35,742 bases of DNA. Source: Siculibacillus lacustris (lineage in GTDB: Bacteria; Pseudomonadota; Alphaproteobacteria; Rhizobiales; Ancalomicrobiaceae). The stretch lies in NCBI RefSeq assembly GCF_004328075.1, contig NZ_SJFN01000043.1, positions 1-35,742 of the forward strand, in the 5' to 3' direction. Below, piece after piece: positions 1 through 8,825 of this stretch (position 1 is the first letter of the stretch; every line of letters begins with the position of its first letter). Under the pieces are notes generated by a model. It made no database searches and was not told the origin of the DNA. It was given only the letters and a program-made list of their open reading frames with translations. A program made the position numbers and the translations under genes.

Positions 1-924
1 GAACCGCCGGCCGCGCCGGAAGCGCCGGCCGCCCTCGGCGATCTGTTCGACGCGCCACTCGGCCGCCCGAGCGCCCCCGCGCCGCGCCCGCCGTCGTCCG
101 AGACGACCTTCGGCACCCGCAGCGCGCCGCCGTCGCCCGTCGTCACGCCCGGCGCTCCGAAGGTCGAGGCTCCGGTCGCGCCGCCCCCGGAACCCGCGCC
201 GCGCGCCGTGGAGCCCGAGCCCGTGGCGATCCCGCCCGCGCCCAGCGCTCCGGCCCCGAGCAACTCGCCGCCGAGTGCTCCGGCCCCGATCCCGCCTGCG
301 CCCGTCGCGGCCCCGCCCGCGCCCGTCGTGCCGCGCCCCACACCGGCCGTCGCCCCGACGATTCTCCCGCCGCCGCCCCCGGTGCGGCCGCTGCCCGTGC
401 CGCCGCCCTTGCCGACGCCCGCCCCCGACGTCGCCGCCGACCGGGCCGAGATCGCCGGCGAGATCGAACGCGGCCTCGGCGACTTCGGTCGCGACGCCGA
501 CGTCCATCCGCCGCGCCGCGAGATCTCCGAGAAGGATCTGATGGCCGAGCTCGACGTGACCATCGCCGGGCTCTCGCGCGAATCTGTCGCGCCCACGCAC
601 GAACCGCCGTTCGCGACGATCCACGCCGCCGCTCCGGCGCCGATTCACGCCCCGGCCCCGCCGGTCACCGCCGCGCCCGAACCGGCCCCGGCACCGCTGC
701 CGAGCCGGATCGAGCCGCGCTTCGCGCCCGCCCCGAGCGAGGCCCCGCCGGTGGTCGCCGATCTGCCGTCGATCGCCGCGCCGGTCCCTCCGCCGGCGGC
801 GGCGCCGAACCCGGTCCCGGCGCCCGTCGCCCCGCCGGCCGAGGCGCCGCGGGCACCGGTCGACGAACTGGAGGAGGAGATGGCGCGACTCCTGTCGGAA
901 CTCTCCGGCCCGCCGCGCCGATGA
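1..924 (+). CDS. fliO: FliO-like flagellar export protein, C-terminal part (5' end outside window)
   Basis: The reading frame is open from the first base to a TGA at 922-924, so the true start lies upstream of the window. The visible ~307 residues are almost entirely proline/alanine-rich low-complexity sequence with two less repetitive stretches (around bases 430-600) and a short acidic end, DELEEEMARLLSELSG. No membrane segment is visible; in FliO/MopB proteins it sits at the N-terminus, which is missing here. The stop overlaps the fliP start by four bases (ATGA), and fliO directly before fliP is the usual order in flagellar clusters. FliO helps assemble the FliP-FliQ-FliR export gate in the inner membrane. 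The name rests on position and on the acidic tail, which resembles alphaproteobacterial FliO ends as I remember them. It could instead be another proline-rich flagellar protein. Confidence 0.6.
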   Translation, partial: EPPAAPEAPAALGDLFDAPLGRPSAPAPRPPSSETTFGTRSAPPSPVVTPGAPKVEAPVAPPPEPAPRAVEPEPVAIPPAPSAPAPSNSPPSAPAPIPPAPVAAPPAPVVPRPTPAVAPTILPPPPPVRPLPVPPPLPTPAPDVAADRAEIAGEIERGLGDFGRDADVHPPRREISEKDLMAELDVTIAGLSRESVAPTHEPPFATIHAAAPAPIHAPAPPVTAAPEPAPAPLPSRIEPRFAPAPSEAPPVVADLPSIAAPVPPPAAAPNPVPAPVAPPAEAPRAPVDELEEEMARLLSELSGPPRR

Positions 925-1703
925 CCGATCGTCGCACCCGGCGCTTCGGCCTGCCGCGCGCCTTCACCGGTCGCACCGCCGCGGTGGTGGCGACGGCGGC
1001 GCTCGGCCTGATGGTCGCCGGCGTCGGCATGGCCGCGGCCCAGGACATCGCCATCAACTTCGGCGAATCGACCAGCGTGTCGGAGCGCGCCATCCAGCTG
1101 GTGGCGCTGATCACCCTGCTGTCGATCGCCCCGTCGATCGTGGTGATGGTGACCAGCTTCACCCGCATCGTCGTGGTGCTGTCGCTGCTGCGCTCGGCGA
1201 TCGGCCTGCAGACCGCGCCGCCCAACTCGGTGATGGTCTCGCTCGCGGTGTTCCTCACCGCCTTCGTGATGGCCCCGACCTTCACCCGCGCCTATGACGA
1301 GGCGATCAAGCCGCTGACCGACGGTTCCATCGACATCGAGCAGGCAATCGAACGCGGCGGCCCGCCGTTCCACGAGTTCATGCGCACCCACGTCCGCGAG
1401 AAGGACCTCGACCTGTTCCTCGACCTCGCCAAGGCGCCGCGGCCGAACACCCCGGAAGACCTGAGCTTCCGCGTGCTGATCCCGGCCTTCATGATCTCCG
1501 AACTGCGCCGCGCCTTCGAGATCGGCTTCCTGCTCTACCTGCCGTTCATGGTCATCGATCTGGTGGTCGCTTCGATCCTGATGTCGATGGGCATGATGAT
1601 GCTGCCGCCGGCGACCATCTCGCTGCCGTTCAAGCTGATCTTCTTCGTTCTGGTCGACGGTTGGAACATGATCGCCGGAAGTCTGGTGCGCAGCTTCGGC
1701 TGA
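921..1703 (+). CDS. fliP: Flagellar type III export gate protein FliP
   Basis: The 260-residue product is FliP, a core inner-membrane subunit of the flagellar type III export gate. It starts with a basic N-terminus and a hydrophobic signal or anchor segment (about residues 20-40). Four membrane segments of the family follow: one near residues 58-85 containing LLSIAPSIVVMVTSFTRIVV, one near 105-120, and two in the C-terminal third, with the characteristic MSMGMMMLPPATISLPFKL and the end VDGWNMIAGSL. The length is typical. The ATG overlaps the stop of the upstream FliO-like gene, indicating translational coupling. The gene converges on the large TPR gene with only 24 bases between the stops, and I see no clear terminator there. 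Confidence 0.97.
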   Translation: MTDRRTRRFGLPRAFTGRTAAVVATAALGLMVAGVGMAAAQDIAINFGESTSVSERAIQLVALITLLSIAPSIVVMVTSFTRIVVVLSLLRSAIGLQTAPPNSVMVSLAVFLTAFVMAPTFTRAYDEAIKPLTDGSIDIEQAIERGGPPFHEFMRTHVREKDLDLFLDLAKAPRPNTPEDLSFRVLIPAFMISELRRAFEIGFLLYLPFMVIDLVVASILMSMGMMMLPPATISLPFKLIFFVLVDGWNMIAGSLVRSFG

Positions 1704-1727
1704 CGGCGCGCGGACGAGCCCGCGGCC

Positions 1728-4700
1728 TCAGTGCGCCGCCGGCTTCTTGTCCTCGCCGGCGGGTGCGGGATCGGCGGCCGCGACGGTGGTCGGCTTGGGC
1801 GGTTCGGCGGCCTTGGCCTCGGGCTTGGCCGGCGCCGGTGCCTCGGGCACCACGCTGCGCGCCTTGGGGTCGAGATAGAGCGCCCGATATTCCTGGAGGA
1901 ACTGCCGCATCGTGTCGAGCGAGGCGATCTCCTTGGCGACCGTCCGGAATTCAGTGCCCTGGCTCTGGATCGGCCGGGTCACCACGTCGAAGGTGTGGGC
2001 GTTGGGACTGTCGGCCATCTTGGTCCCGTACTTGCCGCGCAGGCGGTCGAGCGCCAGCTGGTCGTTGGCCAGCGCATAACCGATCGCGGTGCGCAACACG
2101 TCCTGGCGTTCCTGGTCGTCGAGCGCGGTGGTGTCGCTCCAGCGCCCGCCGAGCATCGCCTCCAACCGTTCGCCGGCTTCGCGCCAGCGCTTGGCCTTCC
2201 ACAGCACGTCGGCCTTGAGCCGGATCGCGTCGCTGCCGGTGAGCGTCGACAACAGTTCCAGCGCCACGTCGGTGCGGCCGGAATCCGATAGCGCCCGCGC
2301 CTCGACCAACCGGCGCTGCCGCTCGAGCGACAGGGGCAGTTGCGACTGGCGGGTCTTGTTGAGCACCGCCAGCGCCTTGTCGGGCTTGCGGTCGAGCAGG
2401 TGGACGACCGCCAGATCGGCGGCGATCTGGGCCCGCGCCGCCCCCTTGAGGCGGTTGTCGACCTGATAGGACAGCAACTCGGCAGCCTGCGGCAGGAGGT
2501 CGACGGCGACCAGCCGATCGGCGAGCTTGCGCACCACCTCGTCGCCGCGCCGCCCGATCGGCACCAGCTCGCGGAAATCGTAATAGAGCGTCAGCGCCTC
2601 GATCGGCGGCAGCGACTTGTCGGCGTCGTCGAGATAGAGCGCCAGGAAGCGCTGGCCCATCTCGTCCTGCAGGGTACGCGTGGTGACCGCATCGGGCGCC
2701 ACCTGCAAGGTCGAGCGCATCGACTGGAACGCCTCGCGGTAGCGCCCGGTGTCGGCCTGGAGGCCGGCGAGGAATCGCAGGGTCCTGAGTTCGATCTCGT
2801 CGCCGCGCCAACCGAAGGCCAGCGACTTCATCCGGTCGATCGCCGCTTCCTTGTCGATCTTGCCGTCGCGCAGCAGCATCCGCACCGCGCGATATTCGGC
2901 CTCGGCCGCGGCGCGGCGATCGCCGGTCGCCTTGGCCCGATCGTAGCGGGCGAGCGCGTCCTCCGGGCGCCCGGCGACGTCGGCGAGCCGCGCCCTGAGC
3001 ACCTCGAAGCGGCCGAGTTGGTCGTTGGCCAACTCCTCCGGTTCGATCTCGGCGAGGCGGGTTTCCGCAAAGCCGAAGTCGTTGAGTTCGAGCGCCGATT
3101 CCGCCGCCGCCAGATTGAACTGCGCCTGCACCGCCTTGGGGTAGGCGCCGAGCACCGTGGTGGCGCGCAGGGCGTTCTCGCGCGCCTCGTCGGGCTTGGC
3201 GAGCTCGTTGGTGGCGATCGTCCGCCACAGCGCCGCATCGGAGCTCTCGGCGACCTCGGAGCGGCTCAGCGCCATCTTCGCCTCCTTGGCCCGCCCCGCC
3301 AGCACCTGCCCCGCGCCGTAGAGAATCTCGAAGCCGGGATCGTGGGTGATCGCCGGCTCCTCCTCGCTGAGGATGCGCAGTTGCGCCAGCGCTTCGGGGG
3401 CGAAGCGGTGGCCGATGTAATATTCGGCGAGGTCGATGCGTGCCTGCCGGCGCTGCGGCCCCTTGGTCTCCAGCACCGCTTCGATCAGCTCGCGCACCCG
3501 TTTCTCGAAACCGCCGTGGTTGCTCTCGCCGAAGGTCGCCGGGTCGACCGGCACCCGGTGGATCGTCGCCGAGGTCCGCGGCACCGGCACGTCGGGCTGC
3601 TCGATCGAGCCGGTCGACAGGCTCAGGCCCCGCTCGCGGCCGATCGTCACCTGACTGTTCTCCAGCGTCACCTGGACGTCCTCGCCGCGCGGCAGCAGGG
3701 CCACGCCGTGCGCCGACGGCAGGGTCTCGACGTCGACGAAACTCTGCGCCTTGAGCAGGCCGCGGGCCGGCGGATGGGCAGTGACCACCACCAGCCGGTC
3801 GCCGACCGCCGGATCGGTGAGCTCGTGCACCGCGCCGCCGTCGGCGAGGTCGATCTTGAGGCTGGCTTTGCCGTCGCCGCGCACGTAGCGGCGGATCGGC
3901 AGGGGGCGCGACGGCTCCAGCACCATCTCGCCGATCGACAGCACCCAGGAATTGCCGTCGATGCCAAGCGTGGTCAGCATCGGCTCGGTCAGCCCGATCT
4001 TCAGGGCCTGCCAACCGGCGGCGGGCATGCGTTCGACGCCGCGGGCCAGCGTCCCGAGATTGGGGGCGATCGAGCCGAGGTCGAGCTCGTCGGCGGTGTC
4101 GAACACGATCCACAGCACGTCGTCGCGCTTGAAGGCGGCGCTCGCCACCTTCTTGGCGAAGGGGAAGGTCATGCGCACGACGTTGCCGATGCGCTTGGTC
4201 TCGACCCGCAGCGGCAGGGCGTCGGTGACGGTGCGCTTCGGCACCATCGCCGGCGGCAACTCGCCCGACGGCGTTTCCCCCCCGAGCCGCGGCTCGGCGG
4301 CGGCCATCGGTTCGGCGACGGGCGCGGCCCCGGTCGGCAGCTCGCTCTGGGTGCTGTGGACCTCCGCCGTCGGCGGCGCGGCGACCGGCTTGGCCGCGAC
4401 CGGAGCCGGCGGTGGTGCGGGCGGCGGCACCGCCACGGCGGCGGGCGCGGGTGCGGGAGCCGGCGCAGCGGCCGGCTTGGGCGCGGTCGGAGCCGGCGCC
4501 CGCGCAGCGGTGGCGGCCGGTGCGACGGCCGGGGCCGGCGGTGCGACGACGGGGGCCGCCTCTTGCACGGCCTCGGGAGCCTTGGGCGGCACGGCAGTGG
4601 CCACGCCGGGGGCGACGATCCGGTTGCGCCCGGCGGTGGCGTCGCCGCCCAGCGCCTTGCGCACCGCCGCTTCACCGGCATTGGCCGGCGCACCGGCGCG

Positions 4701-5564
4701 CACCAGATCGATCACATAGGTGTTGTCTTCCCGGAAGGCCCGCACGTCGGCGTCGGGCGCCACGGAGAGCACCACCTTGAGCTTGTCGTCGACCACGTCG
4801 GCGAAGACGCTCTCGAGGCCCGGGATCGGGTCGACGTCGAGGGCGGAGAGATCGAGCGGCGCGGCGCGGTTGAACATCACCGTGACCCGTCCGTCCTCGC
4901 GCGACATGCGCGTGTCGAAGGGCACGTTCCAACCGAAGGAGAAGCGGGTCAGGGTCGGCAGCCGCCCGACCTTGAAGTCGAGCTTGGGCGGAATGCGATT
5001 GCCCATCTTGGCCATCTCGGCTTCGCGGGCGGCACGGATCGCCACCTCGGCCCGCTTGGCGAGTTCCATGATCACTTCCGGCGGCAACACCGGCGGCGGG
5101 CCGGCCCATTTCGCCGGCATGAAGTCGACGAACAGCTTCTCTGCCGCCTCCATGATGTTGATCTTGACCTGACGGGCGAGCGCGATGCGCACCCCGTGGC
5201 CTTCCGGATCGCGGCGCGCCACGGTCACGTAGGCGCCGAGCTTCTGCACCGCCCGTTCGATGTCGACCTCGACGACGTCGCCGAAGTCGATCACCAGCAC
5301 GCCGCTGGTCTGGCGGCTGGTGTACTGGGGCAGGAGTTGGCGGTTCTTGAAGGCGATGACCAGTCGGCCGAAGCCCGGCTCGAGGCTCGCCTCGGCCTCC
5401 GCCTTGAGCACCTCGGCATGCGCCCCGGCGGGGGCCACGACCAGCGCCGCGAGCGCCAGACACAGCCCGACCACGGCCGCGCGCAGGAACGCCGCCGCTC
5501 CACCGCGGCGGGCGGCACGGGGCGAGGTCGGGCCGAGGAGAGCGGAGCGGCGAGAATGCGGCAC
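1728..5564 (-). CDS. Giant periplasmic AMIN-like / tetratricopeptide repeat protein of the flagellar cluster
   Basis: The product is 1278 residues. A signal peptide is visible (about residues 20-50, hydrophobic core then AHA-E), so export to the periplasm is likely. Three stretches (about 55-145, 200-290 and 450-545) share a beta-strand pattern ending in a VLVIDFGD- or LWIVFDT-type strand, reminiscent of AMIN domains, which bind peptidoglycan. Between the second and third lies a long proline/alanine-rich linker (about 315-440). From about residue 700 to 1220 the sequence is helical with TPR-like A/L/Y spacing, and a proline-rich tail ends the protein. It stands at the far end of the fliL-fliM-DUF6468-motE operon, 85 bases after motE. 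I infer a motor-associated or cell-wall-associated role, for example support of stator assembly. No enzymatic motif is seen and the exact function is unknown to me. Confidence 0.85.
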   Translation of the reverse strand: MPHSRRSALLGPTSPRAARRGGAAAFLRAAVVGLCLALAALVVAPAGAHAEVLKAEAEASLEPGFGRLVIAFKNRQLLPQYTSRQTSGVLVIDFGDVVEVDIERAVQKLGAYVTVARRDPEGHGVRIALARQVKINIMEAAEKLFVDFMPAKWAGPPPVLPPEVIMELAKRAEVAIRAAREAEMAKMGNRIPPKLDFKVGRLPTLTRFSFGWNVPFDTRMSREDGRVTVMFNRAAPLDLSALDVDPIPGLESVFADVVDDKLKVVLSVAPDADVRAFREDNTYVIDLVRAGAPANAGEAAVRKALGGDATAGRNRIVAPGVATAVPPKAPEAVQEAAPVVAPPAPAVAPAATAARAPAPTAPKPAAAPAPAPAPAAVAVPPPAPPPAPVAAKPVAAPPTAEVHSTQSELPTGAAPVAEPMAAAEPRLGGETPSGELPPAMVPKRTVTDALPLRVETKRIGNVVRMTFPFAKKVASAAFKRDDVLWIVFDTADELDLGSIAPNLGTLARGVERMPAAGWQALKIGLTEPMLTTLGIDGNSWVLSIGEMVLEPSRPLPIRRYVRGDGKASLKIDLADGGAVHELTDPAVGDRLVVVTAHPPARGLLKAQSFVDVETLPSAHGVALLPRGEDVQVTLENSQVTIGRERGLSLSTGSIEQPDVPVPRTSATIHRVPVDPATFGESNHGGFEKRVRELIEAVLETKGPQRRQARIDLAEYYIGHRFAPEALAQLRILSEEEPAITHDPGFEILYGAGQVLAGRAKEAKMALSRSEVAESSDAALWRTIATNELAKPDEARENALRATTVLGAYPKAVQAQFNLAAAESALELNDFGFAETRLAEIEPEELANDQLGRFEVLRARLADVAGRPEDALARYDRAKATGDRRAAAEAEYRAVRMLLRDGKIDKEAAIDRMKSLAFGWRGDEIELRTLRFLAGLQADTGRYREAFQSMRSTLQVAPDAVTTRTLQDEMGQRFLALYLDDADKSLPPIEALTLYYDFRELVPIGRRGDEVVRKLADRLVAVDLLPQAAELLSYQVDNRLKGAARAQIAADLAVVHLLDRKPDKALAVLNKTRQSQLPLSLERQRRLVEARALSDSGRTDVALELLSTLTGSDAIRLKADVLWKAKRWREAGERLEAMLGGRWSDTTALDDQERQDVLRTAIGYALANDQLALDRLRGKYGTKMADSPNAHTFDVVTRPIQSQGTEFRTVAKEIASLDTMRQFLQEYRALYLDPKARSVVPEAPAPAKPEAKAAEPPKPTTVAAADPAPAGEDKKPAAH

Positions 5565-5649
5565 GGAGCGTGTCCCGAGACGGAAGATCCGATCTCGACG
5601 CTAGTCATGTGCGGTGAACGGCGCGTTAAATAGCGTACGAACCTTCGTC

Positions 5650-6414
5650 TCAGCCGCTCTTTCCCTGGATCTTCGGCAGTTCGCGATCGATCTGCGGCGA
5701 GACCCCGGGGGTGCGGCGATTGGCGAGTTCGACGGTCAGCTTCTCGGCCTGGTCCGAGGACATCTTGGAGACCACGTCGCCGAGCTTCTTGGGGTTCATC
5801 TGGCGGGCGATCTCGCCGAGCAGGCCGATCTCCAACTTGTCGAACACCCGGGCGGCATCCTTGGCCTTCATGCCCTCGTACATCTTCACCAGATCGGACA
5901 ATTCCTGCTTCTTGGCGTCTTCCTTGGCCTTGGTGGCGCCGCCGATCTTGTCCTCGAGGGTCTTCAACTCGTCGACGCGCCGGCCGATGCGGTCCTCGCT
6001 GGCCTTCAGCAGATCCTCGCGCATGTTGACCTGCCGCTCCAGCTCCTCGAGCTTCTTGCGCCGTTCGGCGAGCTTCTGCAGGATCTCGATCTCGCCGATC
6101 AGTTCCTGGCCCTGGACCGGCCGCGCCTCGGGCGGCTTGTCGCCGGTCACCTTGGTGTCGACCTTGGAGGGCTGCACGCCGCCGGCCGCCGGTGGTGCGG
6201 CACCGTGGGCGTCTTCCTTGGGCTTCTCCTCGGCGCCGCCGTGGCCACCCCCGGCCGACGAGCCGGTGGCGATCATGTCGATCTCCTGTCCCGTCACCGC
6301 GTCGACCACCACGCTCTCCGCCGGCCGCGCGCGATGGCCGAACTCCACGACCTTCAGGCCCAGGAGCACCACGGCCGCCATGACGACGATCGGCAGGAGA
6401 CGGATCTGGATCAC
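5650..6414 (-). CDS. motE: MotE-family flagellar motor protein / periplasmic chaperone
   Basis: The 254-residue product has an N-terminal membrane or signal segment (residues 5-24), a flexible Gly/Ala/Pro region, a long coiled coil (about 105-175) and a C-terminal domain (about 172-234). That last domain contains LVKMYEGMKAKDAARVFDKL and later NPKKLGDVVSKM, the pattern of the MgtE-N/FliG-like superfamily found in MotE. In Sinorhizobium MotE is a periplasmic chaperone for the motor protein MotC. The start is taken as GTG because it gives a four-base GTGA overlap with the stop of the upstream gene and places the hydrophobic segment at the N-terminus. Longer upstream extensions in this frame are arginine-rich shadow sequence. 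The fliM neighbourhood supports a motor role. Confidence 0.85.
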   Translation of the reverse strand: MIQIRLLPIVVMAAVVLLGLKVVEFGHRARPAESVVVDAVTGQEIDMIATGSSAGGGHGGAEEKPKEDAHGAAPPAAGGVQPSKVDTKVTGDKPPEARPVQGQELIGEIEILQKLAERRKKLEELERQVNMREDLLKASEDRIGRRVDELKTLEDKIGGATKAKEDAKKQELSDLVKMYEGMKAKDAARVFDKLEIGLLGEIARQMNPKKLGDVVSKMSSDQAEKLTVELANRRTPGVSPQIDRELPKIQGKSG

Positions 6415-6884
6415 GCCGCCGCCCCGCGCTTGATCTGGCCGATGCGATCGGTCGCTTCGGACACCCGGCTGCGCAGGTCGGCGAGCCGCGACGGCGCGCG
6501 CGCCGCCGGGGCTTCGACGGTCGGAGCGGGAGCGGACACCGCCACCGCCTCGCCGCGCGCGGCCTGGGTGATGCGGATGATCCGGTTGAGCAGCTTCTCG
6601 CCCTCGCCGATCTCCTTCTCGATCTCGTGGCTGAAGAACTCCGCTTCGCGCAGCCGCTGCCCGAGGGTGCGGTCGCAGTCCTGGGCGGTGATCTTCAGGC
6701 TGTTGATCGCCCGTTCGGCGATCTCGGTGGCGGTCAGGAGCTCGGAGATCGTGGCGCGCAGGTTGGCTTCGTCGGCGCGCAGCCGCTTCAGCCGCCCGTC
6801 GAGCAGGATGCAGTAGCCGATGGTCAGCACCAGAAGGACGGCGACCAGGCCCTCGACGGCGACGTCGATCCACGGAATCGTCAT
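6411..6884 (-). CDS. DUF6468-type membrane protein of the fliM operon
   Basis: The 157-residue product begins MTIPWIDVAVEGLVAVLLVL, one N-terminal membrane segment (about residues 8-28). A helical cytosolic or periplasmic region follows (about 30-105, with a heptad-like pattern), then an alanine-rich stretch, and a short C-terminal helix ends the protein. It resembles the DUF6468 family, which in alphaproteobacteria is found next to fliM and motE. No biochemical function is known to me. The ATG overlaps the fliM stop by four bases and the stop overlaps the motE start by four bases, so all three genes are translationally coupled. A role in motor or stator assembly is inferred only from this context. 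Confidence 0.8.
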   Translation of the reverse strand: MTIPWIDVAVEGLVAVLLVLTIGYCILLDGRLKRLRADEANLRATISELLTATEIAERAINSLKITAQDCDRTLGQRLREAEFFSHEIEKEIGEGEKLLNRIIRITQAARGEAVAVSAPAPTVEAPAARAPSRLADLRSRVSEATDRIGQIKRGAAA

Positions 6885-8104
6885 GACGTCTGCATCTCCT
6901 TCTTGGTGGCTGCCTTCTCGAAGGCGGCCAAGGTCATCTTGGGTCGGCGCAGGTGCCGGTCGACACGCACCGAGATGTTCTCGCCGCTGCGCCCCATCCG
7001 TCCCTCGGTCAGGGCGACGCCGCCGCACTTGATGGTCACCGGATCGCGCGGGCCGACGTCGAACACCAGGGTCTGCCCGATCTCCATCTGCAGCACCTGG
7101 CCGAGCGACATCTCGCGCTCGAACAGCACCGCGTCGACGGAGATCTCGGCGGCGTTGATCTCGGTCGCCAGATGCCCTTCCCAGATCGGATCACGGCCGA
7201 ACTTCTCGCCCATGAACATCTGCAGGAGCATGTCGCGGATCGGCTCGAGCGTCGCATAGGGGATCAGCAGCTCGATCTTGCCGCCGCGGTCCTCCATGTC
7301 GATCCGGAACTCGGCCAGGATCGCCGCATTGGCCGGCCGCGACACCGCCGCGAAGCGCGGGTTGGTCTCGAGCCGCTCCAGATTGAAGTGCACCGGCGAC
7401 AGGGGCGCGAAGGCGAGCTCGGCGTCGGCGAGCACCACCTCGATCATCCGGCGCACCAGATTGGTCTCGATCGTCGTATAGGGCCGGCCTTCGACGCGGA
7501 TCGGCGTGGTGCCGCGTCCGCCGCCGAGCAGCACGTCGATGATCGAATAGATCAGACTGGAATCGACGGTCACCAGACCGAAGTTGTCCCATTCCTCGGC
7601 CTTGAACACGCCGAGGATCGCCGGCAGCGGGATCGAATTGAGGTAGTCGCCGAAGCGCACCGACGAGATCGAGTCGAGCGACACTTCGACGTTGTCGGAG
7701 GTGAAGTTGCGCAAGGACGTGGTGGTCAGGCGGACGAGACGGTCGAACACGATCTCGAGCATCGGCAGACGCTCGTAGGAGACCATGGCCGAGTTGATCA
7801 GTGCCCGGATGCCCGACTGCTCCGCGGCGATCTGCTCGTCGAGATCGAAGCCGAGGAGGTTGTCGATCTCCTCCTGGTTGAGGATACGGTCGCCGCCGCG
7901 GGTCGCCTGATCGAGGTCGAACTCGCCGTCGTCGAAGCCGGCGAGACCGGCCGCCAACTCGTCCGCCCCTTCGACGCCCTGCTCGGCGAGCGCCGCGCCC
8001 CAGTCGGCGGAGAGGTCGTCGTCGTCATCCTCGGGCTTCTGCTCGGCCAGAGCCGCGCCCCAGGCCGCGTCGAGATCTTCGAGTTCCTCGTCGCCCGCCG
8101 CCAT
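6881..8104 (-). CDS. fliM: Flagellar motor switch protein FliM
   Basis: The 407-residue product is FliM, the middle subunit of the C-ring, which binds phosphorylated CheY and sets rotation direction. The CheY-P binding motif is ILNQEEIDNLLGF at residues 74-86. The CheC-like middle domain follows (about 95-300, with FGDYLNSIPLPAILGVFKAE and the LLGGGRG loop), then a C-terminal SpoA domain (about 325-395, EMSLGQVLQMEIGQTLVFDV). The protein is longer than the enterobacterial form because about 70 acidic residues precede the CheY motif. This extension holds two copies of a WGAALAEQ motif, at residues 15-22 and 35-42. The gene starts nine bases after the fliL stop and is part of the fliL-fliM-DUF6468-motE operon. 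Confidence 0.97.
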   Translation of the reverse strand: MAAGDEELEDLDAAWGAALAEQKPEDDDDDLSADWGAALAEQGVEGADELAAGLAGFDDGEFDLDQATRGGDRILNQEEIDNLLGFDLDEQIAAEQSGIRALINSAMVSYERLPMLEIVFDRLVRLTTTSLRNFTSDNVEVSLDSISSVRFGDYLNSIPLPAILGVFKAEEWDNFGLVTVDSSLIYSIIDVLLGGGRGTTPIRVEGRPYTTIETNLVRRMIEVVLADAELAFAPLSPVHFNLERLETNPRFAAVSRPANAAILAEFRIDMEDRGGKIELLIPYATLEPIRDMLLQMFMGEKFGRDPIWEGHLATEINAAEISVDAVLFEREMSLGQVLQMEIGQTLVFDVGPRDPVTIKCGGVALTEGRMGRSGENISVRVDRHLRRPKMTLAAFEKAATKKEMQTS

Positions 8105-8113
8105 CGCCGCCCC

Positions 8114-8632
8114 TCACTGCACCAGAATTTCTTTGAAGAGGACGGCGTCGACTCGCGCCGGATGGATGGCGGTGTTGATGCGCCGCTGCAGTTCCTCCTT
8201 GACGCGGTAGAGCCCGGCAGACCCGTCGAGATCGCTGACCCTGAGTTCGCGCAGGTAGATCTGGAAGGCGTCGAGCACCCGCGGCAGGGCCGGCGTGATC
8301 TTCTCCACCGTCGCCTTGTCGGACACTTCCAGCGACACCTTGACCTTGAGGAAGGCGGCGCGCTGGTCGGTGCTCGACAGATTGACGGTGATGTCGGGCA
8401 GATCGACGTACATGGTGGTCTTGACCACCTCCGCGTGATGAGCGTCGGCGACGGCCGGCTTCGAGGAGAAGGCTCCCATGAAGAACGCGCCGGCGCCACC
8501 GAGCACCACGAGTGCACCGACCCCCGCCCCGATCATGATGAAGAGTTTCTTCTTCGAGGAACCGCCTTCGCCCTCGCCGTCTTCGGCGCCGGACGGTTCT
8601 TTTTCGGTGTCCTTGGCCGGTTTCTTGGCCAT
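8114..8632 (-). CDS. fliL: Flagellar basal body-associated protein FliL
   Basis: The 172-residue product is FliL, an inner-membrane protein that surrounds the stator and supports motor torque. It has a charged cytosolic tail (residues 1-28), one membrane segment (about 30-52) and a periplasmic stomatin-like domain containing YVDLPDITVNLSS and the C-terminal KEELQRRINTAIHP. It is the first gene of a leftward operon with fliM. The 267 bases upstream separate it from the divergent flgF and contain a TTAACCAT site on its own strand, which suggests CtrA control, as is known for fliL in Caulobacter. Confidence 0.95.
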   Translation of the reverse strand: MAKKPAKDTEKEPSGAEDGEGEGGSSKKKLFIMIGAGVGALVVLGGAGAFFMGAFSSKPAVADAHHAEVVKTTMYVDLPDITVNLSSTDQRAAFLKVKVSLEVSDKATVEKITPALPRVLDAFQIYLRELRVSDLDGSAGLYRVKEELQRRINTAIHPARVDAVLFKEILVQ

Positions 8633-8685
8633 GTGTGGAATCCCTTCGGGCGCGAGTCCCTGATCACCAGTGATCTAAAGAGAGA

Positions 8686-8693
8686 ATGGTTAA
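8686..8693 (-). promoter_or_regulatory. Putative CtrA half-site TTAACCAT upstream of fliL
   Basis: On the minus strand this reads TTAACCAT, the 8-mer CtrA half-site used in alphaproteobacteria. A second GTTAAC lies 13 bases further upstream (8706-8711). It sits 54 bases before the fliL start in an AT-rich pocket of otherwise GC-rich DNA. There is no perfect TTAA-N7-TTAA here, so the assignment is tentative. Confidence 0.4.
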
Positions 8694-8816
8694 CGACTCG
8701 TAAATGTTAACGTTCTCGCAACCTCGGTAAACAGTTCCCTCTCCCCCTGCCGGGCGGCAACTCCTGCCGGGTCCGCGATCCCTCACGATTTCATCAAGTC
8801 ATTGATATCGCTTGAA

Positions 8817-8824
8817 TTAACCAT
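8817..8824 (+). promoter_or_regulatory. Putative CtrA half-site TTAACCAT abutting the flgF sigma-54 promoter
   Basis: A second exact TTAACCAT, here on the plus strand, ends one base before the -24 element of the flgF promoter. Binding at this spot would be close enough to affect sigma-54 RNA polymerase. It is the same octamer as the one in front of fliL. Confidence 0.35.
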
Positions 8825-8825
8825 A

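Noticed and set aside
1-924. Proline/alanine-rich repeats as a tandem repeat array
   Set aside because: The repeats are irregular at DNA level and form a continuous reading frame that ends at fliP, so this is a low-complexity protein tail.
2340-5633. Plus-strand open frame of 1097 codons
   Set aside because: It lies antisense to the TPR gene and is rich in Arg, Gly, His and Asp with no domain pattern. High GC content leaves the opposite frame open.
8712-8729. Possible sigma-54 site on the minus strand upstream of fliL
   Set aside because: A TTGC-like -12 element is present but the -24 part reads TTTACCG, without the invariant GG.
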